Numbered from the stretch's first letter, positions 8,682 to 19,382 are shown. The stretch: 64,000 bases of DNA from Collimonas sp. OK307 (GCF_900113705.1 NZ_FOQI01000011.1:1-64000), one strand, 5' to 3'. Notes: a model not told the origin generated them from the sequence alone. Numbers and translations are program-made.

Positions 8682-9156
8682 GGATAGCTTCTTTTAATTG
8701 TTTTAATGAAAATAAGGAACCTGCTTGGGGGATTCCGGCATCGGCGCGTCATAGCCGATCCGGGAGGTATGCATGCTATAGATAAGGAGGTCCTTGCATA
8801 AGACGACAAAAAATCCTTTTATTCGGTATCCGAAGTATTGAATCCCGAGAAGTTTGAAATTTTGTCACGGGATTCAGAACCATCCCCGGCCCAGGTCGAC
8901 GCACCGCTCAGCCAAATCCCATAGGTTCCAGCCGTCTTCATCGTGACAAAACGGTCACGGAATCTTCATACCCCTGAAATATTTCACCGCAATACTTCGT
9001 TACATTAAAAAGATGCGCGGTGGCAATCCCGTGGCTGAAATCAAACGAAATCCAGGCACCGGCAGTGTCGTTTTCAGCCATTCAATCTGGTCCCGCTCTC
9101 TGAAATAAATCCCCTCCCGGAATCACTCCTACTCTCACAAGGAAAACAGGATCATC
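8682..9156. other. Divergent promoter region, amt and phospholipase C
   Basis: 475 bases without a gene between the divergent amt and phospholipase C genes. The only clear structure is the CGTGAC/GTCACG inverted repeat at 8942-8959, listed separately. A related TTTGTCACGG string occurs at about 8862. Both could be regulator sites for phosphate or nitrogen control, but I cannot match them firmly to a PhoB or NtrC consensus. Confidence 0.5.
8942..8959. promoter_or_regulatory. Inverted repeat, candidate operator for phospholipase gene
   Basis: CGTGAC and GTCACG separated by six bases, about 200 bases upstream of the phospholipase C start. The symmetry suggests a dimeric regulator. The regulator is unknown. 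Confidence 0.3.
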
Positions 9157-11340
9157 ATGACCAAGAAAAACCGACGCCATTTCTTGCGCACTGCCGGCAC
9201 CGCGCTCGCGGCTACAGCTTATTCAGCCACCGCAAATGCCGCTTTGCCGGAGGCAATCCGCAGGGCGCTGGCGATTCCCGCCAATAACAAGACGGGTACC
9301 ATCCGCGACGTCGAGCACGTGGTGATCCTGATGCAGGAAAACCGTTCCTTCGATCATTATTTCGGTACGCTGAACGGCGTGCGCGGCTTCGGCGATCGTT
9401 TCCCGATTCCGCTGGCAGGCAAGCGCAATGTGATGCAGCAGACTTACACCGACAAGAATACCAAGCAGTCGCGCGTCATCCTGCCTTACCATCTCGACAG
9501 CAAGATCGGCAACGCCCAGCGCGTCAACGGCACCAGCCATTTTTACGACAATGCGCAGGACGCCTGGGACCTGGGGCGGATGAGCAACTGGCCGACCTAC
9601 AAGCAGACGCAATCCATGGGGTATTACACCTCCGCTGAGCTGGATTTCCAGTTCGCGCTGGCGAATGCCTTCACGGTGTGCGACGCCTATCATTGCTCGT
9701 TCCATGGCGGTACCAACCCTAACCGGGTATTCCACTGGACTGGAAGCAATGATCCTGACGGCAAGCGCGGCGGTCCGGTTCTCGATAACAGCCAGGACCA
9801 CCTGGAGCCATCAGCCAGCGCCACCAGCTACAGCTGGAAAACCTATCCGGAACGTTTGCAAAAAGAAGGCGTGTCGTGGAAGGTGTACCAGAACATGCCC
9901 GACAACTTCACCGATAATCCGCTAGCAGGTTTCGTGGCGTATCGCCAGGCTAATGAAAAGCGCGGCAATGCTGTTGACGGCTCTCCGTTTCCGCCTTATC
10001 AGCCTGGCGACGACGCCGTCAATCCACTCTTCAAAGGCGTCGGAAACACCATGCCGGATGGCGGTTTCCTGACAGCCCTGCGTGAAGATATCGGCGCCGG
10101 CACGTTGCCGCAGGTGTCGTGGATCGTGGCGCCCGCAAACTACAGCGAGCATCCCGGGCCATCCAGTCCGGTGCAGGGCGCCTGGTATATCCAGGAAGTG
10201 TTGAATGCCTTGACTGCCAACCCTGAAGTGTGGAGCAAGACGGTGTTGTTGATTAATTTCGATGAGAACGACGGCTTCTTCGATCACGTGCCGCCGCCTT
10301 GCGCCCCGGCTTTTGACGGTGGCCAGCTGGCGGGGCATTCCAGCATCCCTACCGACGGTGAGTATTTTTCAAAAGCCGCCTCCGCGACTTATGAAAAACA
10401 TCCCTACGGTCCGGGCCCGCGCGTGCCGATGTATGTGGTGTCGCCTTGGAGCCGCGGCGGCTGGGTCAATTCGCAAGTATTCGATCACACCTCGGTACTG
10501 CGTTTTCTTGAAGCCCGTTTCCACGTCAGGGAAGAGAACATCACGCCATATCGCCGCGCTGTCTGTGGCGACTTGATGTCAGCCTTCAACTTCGTCAATC
10601 CGAATCACGAAGTCTTGCCTACGCTACCGAAACGCACACGTGCAGAAGCCGATGCGGTACGCGCGCAGCAAGAGAAATTGCAGCAGGTTGCTTTACCGGC
10701 TGAGGGCACGCAGGTGTTTCCAATGCAGGCTGCGGGGATCCGGCCTTCGCGCGCTTTGCCGTACGAGCTGCATGCCAGCGCCCGTGTCGATGTCAGGAAT
10801 TTCCAGATCAAGCTGAGCTTCCGGAATACCGGCCGCGCTGCAGCGGTATTTCATGTTTATGACCGCTTGCACCTGGATCGCGTGCCACGTCGTTATGCGC
10901 TGGAAGCCGGCAAGGAATGGCAAGACAGCTGGGACTTGAATGCGGATCGGGGCGCTTACGATTTGTGGGTGTTGGGGCCGAATGGTTTTCATCGTGCTTT
11001 CCAGGGCAATTTGGCGGTGCTGTCTGCTGTGGATGCTGCTGAGCCCGAAGTGCGGATCAGCTACGATATTTTCAGCAGGCAGATTCGCTTGACGATGGCT
11101 AATCGCGGGGAAAAATCTTGCAATGTTGTTGTCTCGGCTAATGCTTACCGCAAGGCGGGGCCTTGGACTTTCCATGTGCCGGCCGGGATGCAGCTTGACC
11201 AGCATTGGCCGGTCGGGGCGCAGGGTAACTGGTATGACTTTACCGCTACGGTGGCGGTGGGTGGATTTAGCCGGCGGTTTGCCGGGCGCATGGAGACGGG
11301 GGCGCATGGGGTTAGTGATCCGGCTATGGCTGCTACCTGA
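9157..11340 (+). CDS. Phosphocholine-specific phospholipase C, Tat-exported
   Basis: A 727-residue member of the PlcH/PlcN family, which hydrolyses phosphatidylcholine or sphingomyelin to phosphocholine. The N-terminus has a twin-arginine signal (KKNRRHFLRTAGTALAATA, cleavage near ANA at about residue 28). The catalytic domain (about 45-490) shows MQENRSFDHYFGTL, the nucleophile region HGGTNPNRVFHWTG (Thr at about 187) and INFDENDGFFDH. The C-terminal part (about 520-715) holds two beta-sandwich repeats of the DUF756 type. Length is as in Pseudomonas PlcH/PlcN. AAGGAAAAC precedes the ATG. Phosphate or choline control is usual in relatives but is not proven here. Confidence 0.93.
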   Translation: MTKKNRRHFLRTAGTALAATAYSATANAALPEAIRRALAIPANNKTGTIRDVEHVVILMQENRSFDHYFGTLNGVRGFGDRFPIPLAGKRNVMQQTYTDKNTKQSRVILPYHLDSKIGNAQRVNGTSHFYDNAQDAWDLGRMSNWPTYKQTQSMGYYTSAELDFQFALANAFTVCDAYHCSFHGGTNPNRVFHWTGSNDPDGKRGGPVLDNSQDHLEPSASATSYSWKTYPERLQKEGVSWKVYQNMPDNFTDNPLAGFVAYRQANEKRGNAVDGSPFPPYQPGDDAVNPLFKGVGNTMPDGGFLTALREDIGAGTLPQVSWIVAPANYSEHPGPSSPVQGAWYIQEVLNALTANPEVWSKTVLLINFDENDGFFDHVPPPCAPAFDGGQLAGHSSIPTDGEYFSKAASATYEKHPYGPGPRVPMYVVSPWSRGGWVNSQVFDHTSVLRFLEARFHVREENITPYRRAVCGDLMSAFNFVNPNHEVLPTLPKRTRAEADAVRAQQEKLQQVALPAEGTQVFPMQAAGIRPSRALPYELHASARVDVRNFQIKLSFRNTGRAAAVFHVYDRLHLDRVPRRYALEAGKEWQDSWDLNADRGAYDLWVLGPNGFHRAFQGNLAVLSAVDAAEPEVRISYDIFSRQIRLTMANRGEKSCNVVVSANAYRKAGPWTFHVPAGMQLDQHWPVGAQGNWYDFTATVAVGGFSRRFAGRMETGAHGVSDPAMAAT

Positions 11341-11380
11341 CGCGCCGGACGCAAACGCATTTACTCCGTGGGCCGCTAAG

Positions 11381-11436
11381 CGGGGTCAGAGTGAAGTTTC
11401 GGCGGTGAGGCTTGCCGAAAGTTCACTCTGACCCCG
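11381..11436. repeat. REP-like palindrome, copy 1
   Basis: Two 23-base arms (11381-11403 and 11414-11436) pair over their whole length except one central G-G mismatch. The arm core is GGGGTCAGAGTGAA. The element lies between the convergent phospholipase C and galM genes. A second copy, inverted, is at 36364-36419. It may act as a terminator or be a mobile REP element. Confidence 0.75.
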
Positions 11437-11475
11437 GTTAGCTCTGGTCCGGATAGTTTGCGGCTGTCTTGGTTT

Positions 11476-12543
11476 TTAGCGTACTGATAGTTCGTAGGTT
11501 GTGGTTTGACGGTAGACCTGGCCGGGGCGCAGGATTACGGCTTCGGCGTCGGAGCCGTTGACCTGGTTCGGATAGGCTTGGGCTTCCAGGCAAAAGCCGT
11601 CGTGTATCTCGTAGGGTCTGGTGGCGCGGCCGTGAATGCCGGCCAGGAAATTCCCGCTGTAGAACTGCAGGCCGTTCTCGGTGGTGGAGACTGATAGCTG
11701 GCGACCTGAGCCGGGATCGTAGACTGTCGCTACTTCTCTCAATGCTTGCGCTTTGCGGCCTTGGCCTGGGGCATTGATCTCCTGGCTTTGCGGCTGCAGG
11801 CAGTAGCAGTGATCGAAACCGCCTGCCAGTTTGAGCTGGGTATCGGGCCATGCCAGGCGCGGTCCGATGGGGGCGGGCTGGCGGAAATCGAAAGCGCTGC
11901 CGGCGACGTTGGCGACGCCTGTCGGGATCAACTGGCTGTCGATTTGCAAATACTGGTCGGCGGCGATCGAAAGGATGTGATCGTAAATGTCGCTGCTGCC
12001 GCCGTTCAGGTTGAAATACCCGTGCGAGGTCAGGTTGATCGGGGTCGGGGCATCGCTGGCGGCGGTGTAGTCTATGCTCAGGCGGCCGTCATCGTCCAGG
12101 TTATACAAGACCGAGACTTGCACGTTACCGGGAAAACCTCCGTCGCCGTCCGGTGATTCCAGTGTCAGCCGTAATCCGTCGGGGCCCGGTTCGGCCCGCC
12201 ATTGCGCCAGATGAAATCCGGCGTCACCGCCATGCAGGTGATTGTCGCCATCGTTGCGGTCGACCAGAAACTCGGCACCATCCACGGCAAAGCGGCCTTT
12301 TGCGATGCGGTTACCCCAACGTCCTACCAGGCCGCCAAAGTATGGCGCGTTTTTCTGATAGCCGTCGCTGTCCGGATAACCGAGCAGGATATCCGCCACC
12401 CGGCCATAGCGGTCAGCGGACCACCATGAGATCAAGGTAGCGCCGCGGTCGCTGATCAGCACGCGCATGTCATGTGAATTGCGTAGCGTATACAGAGTGG
12501 TGCCGTGTTCGGCGGAGGTGCTGGAGATTGGGATCTGGGTCAT
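11476..12543 (-). CDS. galM: Aldose 1-epimerase (galactose mutarotase)
   Basis: A 355-residue cytoplasmic enzyme that interconverts alpha and beta anomers of aldoses. Family features include GRWGNRIAKGRF with the sugar-binding Arg, the NDGDNHLHGG region, the catalytic His in NLTSHGYFNL (about residue 185) and the catalytic Glu in the C-terminal FCLEAQAYPNQVN segment. It lies 20 bases after xylR on the same strand, so it is probably co-transcribed with it. In this setting it probably acts on xylose anomers before XylA, though galactose cannot be excluded. Confidence 0.9.
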   Translation of the reverse strand: MTQIPISSTSAEHGTTLYTLRNSHDMRVLISDRGATLISWWSADRYGRVADILLGYPDSDGYQKNAPYFGGLVGRWGNRIAKGRFAVDGAEFLVDRNDGDNHLHGGDAGFHLAQWRAEPGPDGLRLTLESPDGDGGFPGNVQVSVLYNLDDDGRLSIDYTAASDAPTPINLTSHGYFNLNGGSSDIYDHILSIAADQYLQIDSQLIPTGVANVAGSAFDFRQPAPIGPRLAWPDTQLKLAGGFDHCYCLQPQSQEINAPGQGRKAQALREVATVYDPGSGRQLSVSTTENGLQFYSGNFLAGIHGRATRPYEIHDGFCLEAQAYPNQVNGSDAEAVILRPGQVYRQTTTYELSVR

Positions 12544-12563
12544 CGTGGTCTGACGCTGTTTTG

Positions 12564-13796
12564 TTAGTTGAGTGTTGGTTGTATCGGTTCGTTCTGAACC
12601 GGCCGATCCTGACGATCTTGACTATCTTGATATTCGCGCGGCGTGCAGCCGAGCTCGCGTTTGAACACCGCGTGCATGTATTGCACCGAAGTGAAACCGC
12701 AACTGACGGCGATCTCGGCGATGCTGCGTTGCATGTGTTCTTGGTTTTGCAGCATGTCCTTCGCCACGTCCAGTTTGAAGCGCAGGATTTCATCATGCAC
12801 GCTGCGCCCCAGTTCGCGGCGGAAGTACCATTCCAGCGAAGAGCGCGACACGCCGACATAATCGGCCACTTGTTCGGTCTTGATACCCTGGCAGGCATAT
12901 TGGCGGATGAAATGCATCGCCTGCATCACATGCGGATGGCTCGGCGCTTCGTGGCGGCTTGAGGCCAGCACGTTGATGCCGGCCGGCGGCACCAGGATGC
13001 GGGTGCCGGCGAGGCGCCCGCCATGCAGCATCTGATGCAGCAAATGGGCAGCGGTGCGGCCCATTTCACGCGTGCCCTGGATCACGGAGCTGAGCGGCAC
13101 CCGGGTCAGGATGCGTGCCAATGGATCGTTGTCGATGCCGATCAACGCCACTTGCTCCGGCACTGCGATACCGGCACACAGGCAGGCTTGCAATAACTGG
13201 CGCGCCCGCGCATCGCTGACAGCGATGATACCGATCGGTTTGGGCAGAGTATGCAGCCAGGCAATCTGTTGTTCCACCGTGGTGTCCCAGGACGGCGCGC
13301 TGGTGCCGACGCCGCGATAGATCTCACCTTCCATGCCATCACGCTGCATCAGTTTTTCAAACGCCTTTTCGCGCTCCTGGGCCCAGCGATTCACTGCGGC
13401 TTGCGGCAGGCTGAAACAGGCAAAGCGCTGCAAGCCGGCTTCGATCAGATGATCGTAGGCCAGCTTGACCAGCTTGAAATTGTCGGTCGCAACATAGGGT
13501 GTGTCTTGAGGGTAGTCGCTGTCATCGGCATACGAGCCGCCTACCGCCACCACTGGCAGGCTGACCCGCGACAGCGCTTCGCAGGCCGCCGGATCGTCGA
13601 AATCGGCGATGATGCCGTGGCCTTGCCAGCGCTCGATACCTTGCAGGCGGCAGCGGAAATCCTCTTCCAGGAACAAGTCCCACGAAGCACGTGTGCTGCT
13701 CAGGTATTCGCCGATACCGGCGATGATGTCGCGATCGAAAATCTTGTTGCCGTTGAACAGAAGGGCGATACGGTGCACGGCCGGTATTTTTGTCAT
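12564..13796 (-). CDS. xylR: Xylose operon regulator XylR (LacI-like sensor plus AraC domain)
   Basis: A 410-residue activator. Residues about 6-280 form a periplasmic-binding-protein-like sensor domain ([22 protein letters not shown] at the start; [36 protein letters not shown] in the second lobe). Residues about 300-400 are an AraC-type pair of helix-turn-helix motifs ending in the signature [26 protein letters not shown]. This matches E. coli XylR, 392 residues. The ATG at 13796 is preferred because CAGGAG lies eight bases before it; the frame continues upstream to 13838. It is divergent from xylA and lies upstream of galM. Binding D-xylose and activating xylA/xylFGH is inferred from the family. 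Confidence 0.92.
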   Translation of the reverse strand: MTKIPAVHRIALLFNGNKIFDRDIIAGIGEYLSSTRASWDLFLEEDFRCRLQGIERWQGHGIIADFDDPAACEALSRVSLPVVAVGGSYADDSDYPQDTPYVATDNFKLVKLAYDHLIEAGLQRFACFSLPQAAVNRWAQEREKAFEKLMQRDGMEGEIYRGVGTSAPSWDTTVEQQIAWLHTLPKPIGIIAVSDARARQLLQACLCAGIAVPEQVALIGIDNDPLARILTRVPLSSVIQGTREMGRTAAHLLHQMLHGGRLAGTRILVPPAGINVLASSRHEAPSHPHVMQAMHFIRQYACQGIKTEQVADYVGVSRSSLEWYFRRELGRSVHDEILRFKLDVAKDMLQNQEHMQRSIAEIAVSCGFTSVQYMHAVFKRELGCTPREYQDSQDRQDRPVQNEPIQPTLN

Positions 13797-14007
13797 CCTG
13801 CAGTCTCCTGAGCGCCACGCAGCTTGCCGGGTCGTCATTTGTCAATTTGTCTACTGCCACAGACCGGTTCCAGTCCGTTCGCCACGATTGTAGCGAACCG
13901 CAGCGCCAGCGTCAGGCCAAATGCCGTTTTGTGCACTTGCAATATAAAGAATCGCTAGTGCGCTTGGTGGATTTCGTAATTGTGAAGCGCCAGTTGCCGT
14001 TGCTAGT

Positions 14008-14039
14008 ATGGCCCACGTCAATGGCCCACATCAATGGCC
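14008..14039. promoter_or_regulatory. 13-bp tandem repeats upstream of xylA
   Basis: Two tandem 13-base units (14008-14020 and 14021-14033, ATGGCCCACRTCA) and the first six bases of a third end about 50 bases before the xylA start. Phased direct repeats are the usual shape of AraC-family binding sites, so XylR binding is possible. Confidence 0.35.
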
Positions 14040-14089
14040 TGCACCATTCGTTCATACCAAGGCCGCCACCACCAGACAGGAGAGCAGCA

Positions 14090-15406
14090 ATGAGTTATTT
14101 CCCTTCCGTTACACCGATCCGCTTCGAGGGCAAGCAGGCGCAATCGCCACTGGCGTTCCGCCATTACGATGCGGACAAGCTGGTGCTGGGCAAGCCCATG
14201 CGCGAACATTTGCGCATGGCGGCCTGTTACTGGCACAGCTTCGTCTGGCCGGGTTCTGACGTGTTCGGCGCCGGCACCTTCCGCCGCCCGTGGCATGAAG
14301 GCGGTGACGCCATGGAGCTGGCGCACAAGAAAGCCGACGCCGCTTTCGAATTCTTCAGCAAGTTGGGTGTCGACTATTACACCTTCCATGACACCGATGT
14401 AGCGCCAGAAGGGGCCAGTCTGGCCGAGTATCGTAACAACTTCGCACAGATGCTGGACGTGCTGGAACGCAAACAAGAGCAAACCGGCGTGCGATTGTTG
14501 TGGGGCACCGCCAATTGCTTCAGCAATCCGCGTTTTGCCTCCGGCGCCGCCAGCAATCCCAATCCGGAATTGTTTGCCTACGCCGCCGCGCAGGTCTGCA
14601 CCGCGATGAACGCCACCCAGCGCCTGGGCGGCGCCAATTACGTATTGTGGGGCGGCCGGGAAGGTTACGAAACCCTGCTCAATACCGATCTCAAACGTGA
14701 ACGCGAACAACTGGGGCGTTTCATGCGCCTGGTGGTGGAACATAAACACAAGATCGGTTTCAAGGGCACGCTGCTGATAGAACCGAAACCGCAGGAGCCG
14801 ACCAAACATCAATACGATTACGACAGCGCCACGGTCCACGGATTTCTCGCGCAATACGGGTTGGAGCACGAGATCAAGGTGAACATAGAAGCCAACCACG
14901 CCACCTTGGCCGGGCACAGTTTTCAGCATGAGATTGCGACCGCCGCCTCACTCGGCATCCTGGGCAGTATCGACGCTAATCGCGGCGATCCGCAAAATGG
15001 CTGGGATACCGACCAGTTTCCCAACAGCGTCGAGGAAATGACGCTGGCTACCTACGAAATACTGAAAGCCGGGGGGTTCACCACCGGTGGCTATAACTTC
15101 GATTCCAAGGTAAGGCGCCAGAGCCTGGACGAAGTCGATCTGTTCCATGGCCACGTTGGCGCCATGGATGTGCTGGCGCTGTCGCTGGAGCGCGCCGCAG
15201 GCATGATCGAAAACGATTTGCTGGCGAATTTCAAGGCCGAGCGCTATGCCGGTTGGGATAGCGCTTTCGGACAGGAAGTATTGGCCGGCAAGCTCAGCCT
15301 GAGCGACATCGCCGAGCATGCTTTTGCCAGGCAGCTGAATCCACAAGCTGTCAGCGGCCGCCAGGAAATGCTGGAGAACCTGGTTAATCGTGCCGTTTAT
15401 GGCTGA
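14090..15406 (+). CDS. xylA: Xylose isomerase
   Basis: A 438-residue TIM-barrel enzyme converting D-xylose to D-xylulose, with the length of E. coli XylA (440). Signature segments are HDTDVAPEG (about residue 100, catalytic His and Asp), [18 protein letters not shown] (about 183-200), the metal ligands in [18 protein letters not shown] (Glu at about 232) and [16 protein letters not shown] (about 268), and the FDSKVRRQS region (about 338). The ATG at 14090 has AGGAG eight bases upstream; the frame stays open upstream to 13790 but that part overlaps the regulatory region. It begins the xyl catabolic and transport set. No xylB follows. Confidence 0.95.
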   Translation: MSYFPSVTPIRFEGKQAQSPLAFRHYDADKLVLGKPMREHLRMAACYWHSFVWPGSDVFGAGTFRRPWHEGGDAMELAHKKADAAFEFFSKLGVDYYTFHDTDVAPEGASLAEYRNNFAQMLDVLERKQEQTGVRLLWGTANCFSNPRFASGAASNPNPELFAYAAAQVCTAMNATQRLGGANYVLWGGREGYETLLNTDLKREREQLGRFMRLVVEHKHKIGFKGTLLIEPKPQEPTKHQYDYDSATVHGFLAQYGLEHEIKVNIEANHATLAGHSFQHEIATAASLGILGSIDANRGDPQNGWDTDQFPNSVEEMTLATYEILKAGGFTTGGYNFDSKVRRQSLDEVDLFHGHVGAMDVLALSLERAAGMIENDLLANFKAERYAGWDSAFGQEVLAGKLSLSDIAEHAFARQLNPQAVSGRQEMLENLVNRAVYG

Positions 15407-15492
15407 TGCGCGGTTGATGCAGGGAGTTGTCGTAGTCGAATACGGTTAAACCATAAGCAGTTAAATCAAAACCATTGACAGGAGACGCAGCA

Positions 15493-16509
15493 ATGAACAA
15501 GATCATGAGAAAGAGCATATTGGCAATGATGTCGGTAGCTGTATTTGCATTGAGCAGCACGGCAGCCATGGCCGATTCCAAGAATCCCAAGATCGGCTTT
15601 TCGATTGACGATCTGCGGGTAGAGCGTTGGGCCAGGGACCGCGATTTTTTTGTTGCTGCGGCCGATAAGCTGGGGGCCAAGGTATTTGTGCAGTCGGCTG
15701 ATGCCAGCGAACAGCGGCAGATCGCCCAGATTGAGAACTTGATTTCGCGTGGGGTTGACGTCATCGTCATTGTCCCGTTCAACGCCACCGTGCTGACCAA
15801 CACCGTCAAGGAAGCCAAGAAAGCCGGCATCAAGGTAGTCTCCTATGACCGCCTGATTTTGAATGCGGATATCGACGCCTATATTTCATTCGACAATGAA
15901 AAGGTCGGCGAGATGCAAGCTGAGGGCGTGCTCAAGGCCCAACCTAAGGGCAATTATTATCTGTTGGGCGGTTCACCCACCGATAACAACGCCAAGATGC
16001 TGCGCGAAGGTCAGCTGAAAATACTGCAACCATCCATCGACAAGGGCGATATCAAGATCGTCGGCCAGCAATGGGTCAAGGACTGGAGCGCCACCGAAGC
16101 GTTATCCATTATGGAAAATGCGCTGACCGCCAACAATAACAAGATCGACGCCATCGTCGCCTCCAACGACGGCACTGCAGGCGGTGCGATCCAGGCACTG
16201 GCATCGCAGAAAATGGCAGGCAAGGTGCCTGTGTCCGGGCAGGACGCCGACCTGGCTGCGGTCAAGCGCGTAATCGCCGGCACCCAGTCCATGACGGTCT
16301 ACAAGCCGCTCAAACTGATTGCATCCGAGGCGGCCAAGTTGTCAGTGCAACTCGCGCGCAACGAGAAGCCAAGCTACAACGCGCAGTATGAAAACGGCGT
16401 CAAGAAGGTCGACACCATATTGCTCAAACCGACGCCGCTGACTAGCGCCAACGTCAACATCCTGGTCGCTGACGGCTTCTATACGTCAACCCAGATCGGC
16501 AGCAAATAA
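15493..16509 (+). CDS. xylF: D-xylose ABC transporter, substrate-binding protein
   Basis: A 338-residue periplasmic sugar-binding protein. A signal peptide covers residues 1 to about 27 (cleavage after AMA). The mature part has the XylF features IGFSIDDLRVERWARDRDFF, SYDRLI with the ligand-contacting Asp/Arg, and VASNDGTAGGAIQAL. The start at 15493 has GGAGA nine bases before it. It delivers D-xylose to XylGH. It follows xylA after 86 bases and is probably in the same transcript or has its own XylR-controlled promoter in that gap. Confidence 0.94.
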   Translation: MNKIMRKSILAMMSVAVFALSSTAAMADSKNPKIGFSIDDLRVERWARDRDFFVAAADKLGAKVFVQSADASEQRQIAQIENLISRGVDVIVIVPFNATVLTNTVKEAKKAGIKVVSYDRLILNADIDAYISFDNEKVGEMQAEGVLKAQPKGNYYLLGGSPTDNNAKMLREGQLKILQPSIDKGDIKIVGQQWVKDWSATEALSIMENALTANNNKIDAIVASNDGTAGGAIQALASQKMAGKVPVSGQDADLAAVKRVIAGTQSMTVYKPLKLIASEAAKLSVQLARNEKPSYNAQYENGVKKVDTILLKPTPLTSANVNILVADGFYTSTQIGSK

Positions 16510-16603
16510 GCCCGGCCGCATGAACTGAAACGGCCGCCGGCGGCACGGACTTGAATCCGTCCGCCGGTGTGCCGTTATCCATTCAACTATTGCGAGGGCA
16601 AAC

Positions 16604-18190
16604 ATGTCCGACTATTTGCTGGAAATGCAAGGCATCGTCAAGGAATTCGGCGCTGTCCGTGCACTCGACGGCATAGACATCAAGATCAAAGCTGGTGAAT
16701 GCCTCGGCTTGTGCGGTGAAAACGGCGCGGGTAAATCGACGCTGATGAAAGTGCTGTCTGGCGTTTATCCGCGCGGTACCTGGCAGGGTGAAATCCTGTG
16801 GCAAGGGCAGCCGCTGAAATCGCAATCCATGCGCGACACCGAAGCTGCCGGCATCATCATCATCCATCAAGAGCTGATGCTGGTGCAGGAGTTGTCGGTG
16901 GCCGAGAATATCTTCATGGGACACGAGCTGACACTGCCGGGCGGGCGTATGAATTATCCTGCGATGTACCGGCGCGCGGCCGAACTTATGCGCGAGCTGA
17001 AAATGCCGGACATTAATGTCGCGCTACCCGTGATGAACTACGGTGGTGGCCATCAACAACTGGTGGAAATCGCCAAGGCGCTCAACAAACAAGCCAAGCT
17101 GCTGATTCTGGACGAGCCGTCGTCGTCGCTGACGGCGTCCGAGATTGCGGTATTGCTGGATATTATCCGCGACCTGAAAGCCAAGGGCGTGGCCTGTGTA
17201 TACATCTCGCACAAGCTGGATGAGGTGGCGGCCGTGTGCGACACCGTGGCCGTCATCCGCGATGGCAAGCACATCGCTACAACGTCCATGCGGGATATGA
17301 ATGTGGACCAGATCATCACGCAGATGGTGGGCCGCGAAATCAGCGCCATGTATCCGGATCAGGAACACGAGATCGGCGAGGTGATGTTTGAAGCGCGGCA
17401 TGTCACTTGCCATGATGCCGATAATCCGCAGCGCAAGCGGGTTGACGACATTTCCTTTTCATTGCGACGCGGCGAAATCCTCGGCATCGCCGGCCTGGTC
17501 GGCGCTGGTCGCACTGAACTGGTGTCGGCTTTGTTTGGCGCCTATCCCGGGCGCAGCCAGGCTGAAGTCTGGCTGGATGGTGTCAAGGTCGATACCAGCA
17601 CGCCGCTGAAAGCGATCCGGCTGGGATTGTGCATGGTGCCGGAAGATCGCAAGCAGCATGGCATCGTGCCGGATCTCAACGTCGGCCAGAACATCACCTT
17701 GACGATACTCAAGGATTTTTCACGGCATACCCGTATCGACGCCGAGGCCGAGCTGAAAGCCGTGCAAGCTGAAATTAGCCGCCTCCAGCTCAAGACTTCC
17801 AGTCCGTTTTTGCCCATCACCTCTCTGTCCGGCGGCAACCAGCAAAAGGCGGTGCTGGCGAAAATGCTGCTGGCGCGACCCAAGGTTTTGATCCTGGACG
17901 AGCCGACCCGCGGCGTCGATGTTGGCGCCAAGGCGGAGATCTACAGGCTGATGGCGGACCTGGCCCGGCAGGGCGTGGCCATCATCATGGTCTCGTCCGA
18001 GCTGGCGGAAGTGCTGGGCGTGTCCGACCGCGTGCTGGTGATTGGCGAAGGCAAGCTGCGCGGCAATTTCATTAATCGCGACCTGACCCAGGAAACCGTG
18101 CTGGCGGCCGCCATCGACCAGCCATCGCAATATCAGGTTTCACAGCAGCTCGCCGCAGCGGCATCAGCAACCATCGAGGAATTAATATGA
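16604..18190 (+). CDS. xylG: D-xylose ABC transporter, ATP-binding protein
   Basis: A 528-residue protein with two fused ABC domains, as in all sugar importers of this class. The N-terminal half has Walker [10 protein letters not shown] (about residue 38), the [11 protein letters not shown]alker B region and a degenerate signature ([15 protein letters not shown]). The C-terminal half has the usual altered Walker A (GLVGAGRTE), signature [15 protein letters not shown] and [11 protein letters not shown]. The stop overlaps the xylH start by four bases. GAGGG lies seven bases before the ATG. It energises xylose import. Confidence 0.95.
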   Translation: MSDYLLEMQGIVKEFGAVRALDGIDIKIKAGECLGLCGENGAGKSTLMKVLSGVYPRGTWQGEILWQGQPLKSQSMRDTEAAGIIIIHQELMLVQELSVAENIFMGHELTLPGGRMNYPAMYRRAAELMRELKMPDINVALPVMNYGGGHQQLVEIAKALNKQAKLLILDEPSSSLTASEIAVLLDIIRDLKAKGVACVYISHKLDEVAAVCDTVAVIRDGKHIATTSMRDMNVDQIITQMVGREISAMYPDQEHEIGEVMFEARHVTCHDADNPQRKRVDDISFSLRRGEILGIAGLVGAGRTELVSALFGAYPGRSQAEVWLDGVKVDTSTPLKAIRLGLCMVPEDRKQHGIVPDLNVGQNITLTILKDFSRHTRIDAEAELKAVQAEISRLQLKTSSPFLPITSLSGGNQQKAVLAKMLLARPKVLILDEPTRGVDVGAKAEIYRLMADLARQGVAIIMVSSELAEVLGVSDRVLVIGEGKLRGNFINRDLTQETVLAAAIDQPSQYQVSQQLAAAASATIEELI

Positions 18191-19365
18191 ATTCGAATAT
18201 GAATTCGACTGTGCGTTCTATCAATACGAGTTCGATCAATATCAAGCTGCTGTTCCGACAATACAAGATCATGGCCTTGCTGATTGCGATTGCCATCATC
18301 TGGGCATTCTTTAGCTGGAAAACCGAAGGCGGATTCGTCACGCCGCGCAATCTCTCTAATCTGCTGCGCCAAATGTCGATTACCGGCATCCTGGCCTGCG
18401 GCATGGTACTGGTGATTATCGGTGGCGAAATCGATCTCTCGGTCGGCTCCATGCTCGGTTTGCTGGGCGGTGTCGCCGCGGTTCTGAACGTCACCTATCA
18501 CTTGCCGCTGCCGCTGAACCTGTTTCTGGTGTTACTGCTGGGTTTGGCGCTGGGCTTGTTCAACGGCTACCTGACGGCGTACATGCGGATTCCGTCATTT
18601 ATCGTCGGTCTCGGCGGTATGCTGGCGTTTCGCGGGATTTTGCTGGGTGTCACCGGTGGCCTGACGATTGCCCCGGTCTCCAGCGACCTGGTGTATCTGG
18701 GCCAAGGTTATCTGCCGCCGCAGCTCGGCATCGTGTTAGGTATTGGTTTGTTCGTGCTGGCGCTGATGTTGACCTGGCGCCAGCGTCGCAACCGCCTGTC
18801 ACATGCGTTACCGGTGCCGGCGCTGTGGCGCGATGCGCTACGCGTGCTGCTGATCGGATTGATCTTGCTGGCATTCGTGTCTACCCTCAACACGTACGAT
18901 GGCATTCCGGTGCCGGTGCTGCTGCTGCTGGCCTTGCTGGGCTTGTTCAGCTACATCACCACGCAGACTGTGTTCGGCCGCCGGATCTACTCGGTTGGCA
19001 GCAATATGGAAGCAACCCGCTTATCCGGCGTCAATGTGCAAGCGGTGAAATTTTGGATATTCGGCATCATGGGCGTGATGTGCGCACTGGCAGGCCTGGT
19101 CAATACCGCGCGCCTGGCGGCAGGCTCGCCATCGGCCGGCAACATGGGGGAGCTGGATGCAATTGCAGCGTGTTTCATCGGCGGCACCTCCATGCGCGGC
19201 GGTTCTGGCACGGTCTATGGCGCGTTGATCGGTGCGCTGGTGATGGCCAGCCTGGACAACGGTATGTCGATGCTGGATGTCGACACTTACTGGCAAATGA
19301 TCGTCAAGGGCGGCATCTTGATGCTGGCGGTGTGGGTTGACGTCAGTACGCGTTCCAGCCGGTGA
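18187..19365 (+). CDS. xylH: D-xylose ABC transporter, permease
   Basis: A 392-residue permease with about ten hydrophobic helices. The family motif [20 protein letters not shown] is at about residues 79-98 and [33 protein letters not shown] sequence at about 318-340. The ATG at 18187 overlaps the xylG stop. The first 24 bases are a tandem 12-base duplication, so a second in-frame ATG lies at 18199 and either could be used. It ends 17 bases before the convergent baeR-like gene. Confidence 0.94.
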   Translation: MNSNMNSTVRSINTSSINIKLLFRQYKIMALLIAIAIIWAFFSWKTEGGFVTPRNLSNLLRQMSITGILACGMVLVIIGGEIDLSVGSMLGLLGGVAAVLNVTYHLPLPLNLFLVLLLGLALGLFNGYLTAYMRIPSFIVGLGGMLAFRGILLGVTGGLTIAPVSSDLVYLGQGYLPPQLGIVLGIGLFVLALMLTWRQRRNRLSHALPVPALWRDALRVLLIGLILLAFVSTLNTYDGIPVPVLLLLALLGLFSYITTQTVFGRRIYSVGSNMEATRLSGVNVQAVKFWIFGIMGVMCALAGLVNTARLAAGSPSAGNMGELDAIAACFIGGTSMRGGSGTVYGALIGALVMASLDNGMSMLDVDTYWQMIVKGGILMLAVWVDVSTRSSR

Positions 19366-19382
19366 TATCGATAAATTGCAAA

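Noticed and set aside
13790..14089. In-frame upstream extension of xylA by about 100 codons
   Set aside because: The sequence is unlike xylose isomerases, overlaps the regulatory region, and a good ribosome binding site precedes the ATG at 14090.
14018..14929. A 303-codon frame antisense to xylA
   Set aside because: Shadow of the strongly conserved xylose isomerase gene; no independent support.
11340..19365. A complete xylose catabolic operon
   Set aside because: No xylulokinase (xylB) is present between 11.3 and 19.4 kb, so only isomerase, transport, mutarotase and regulator are claimed.
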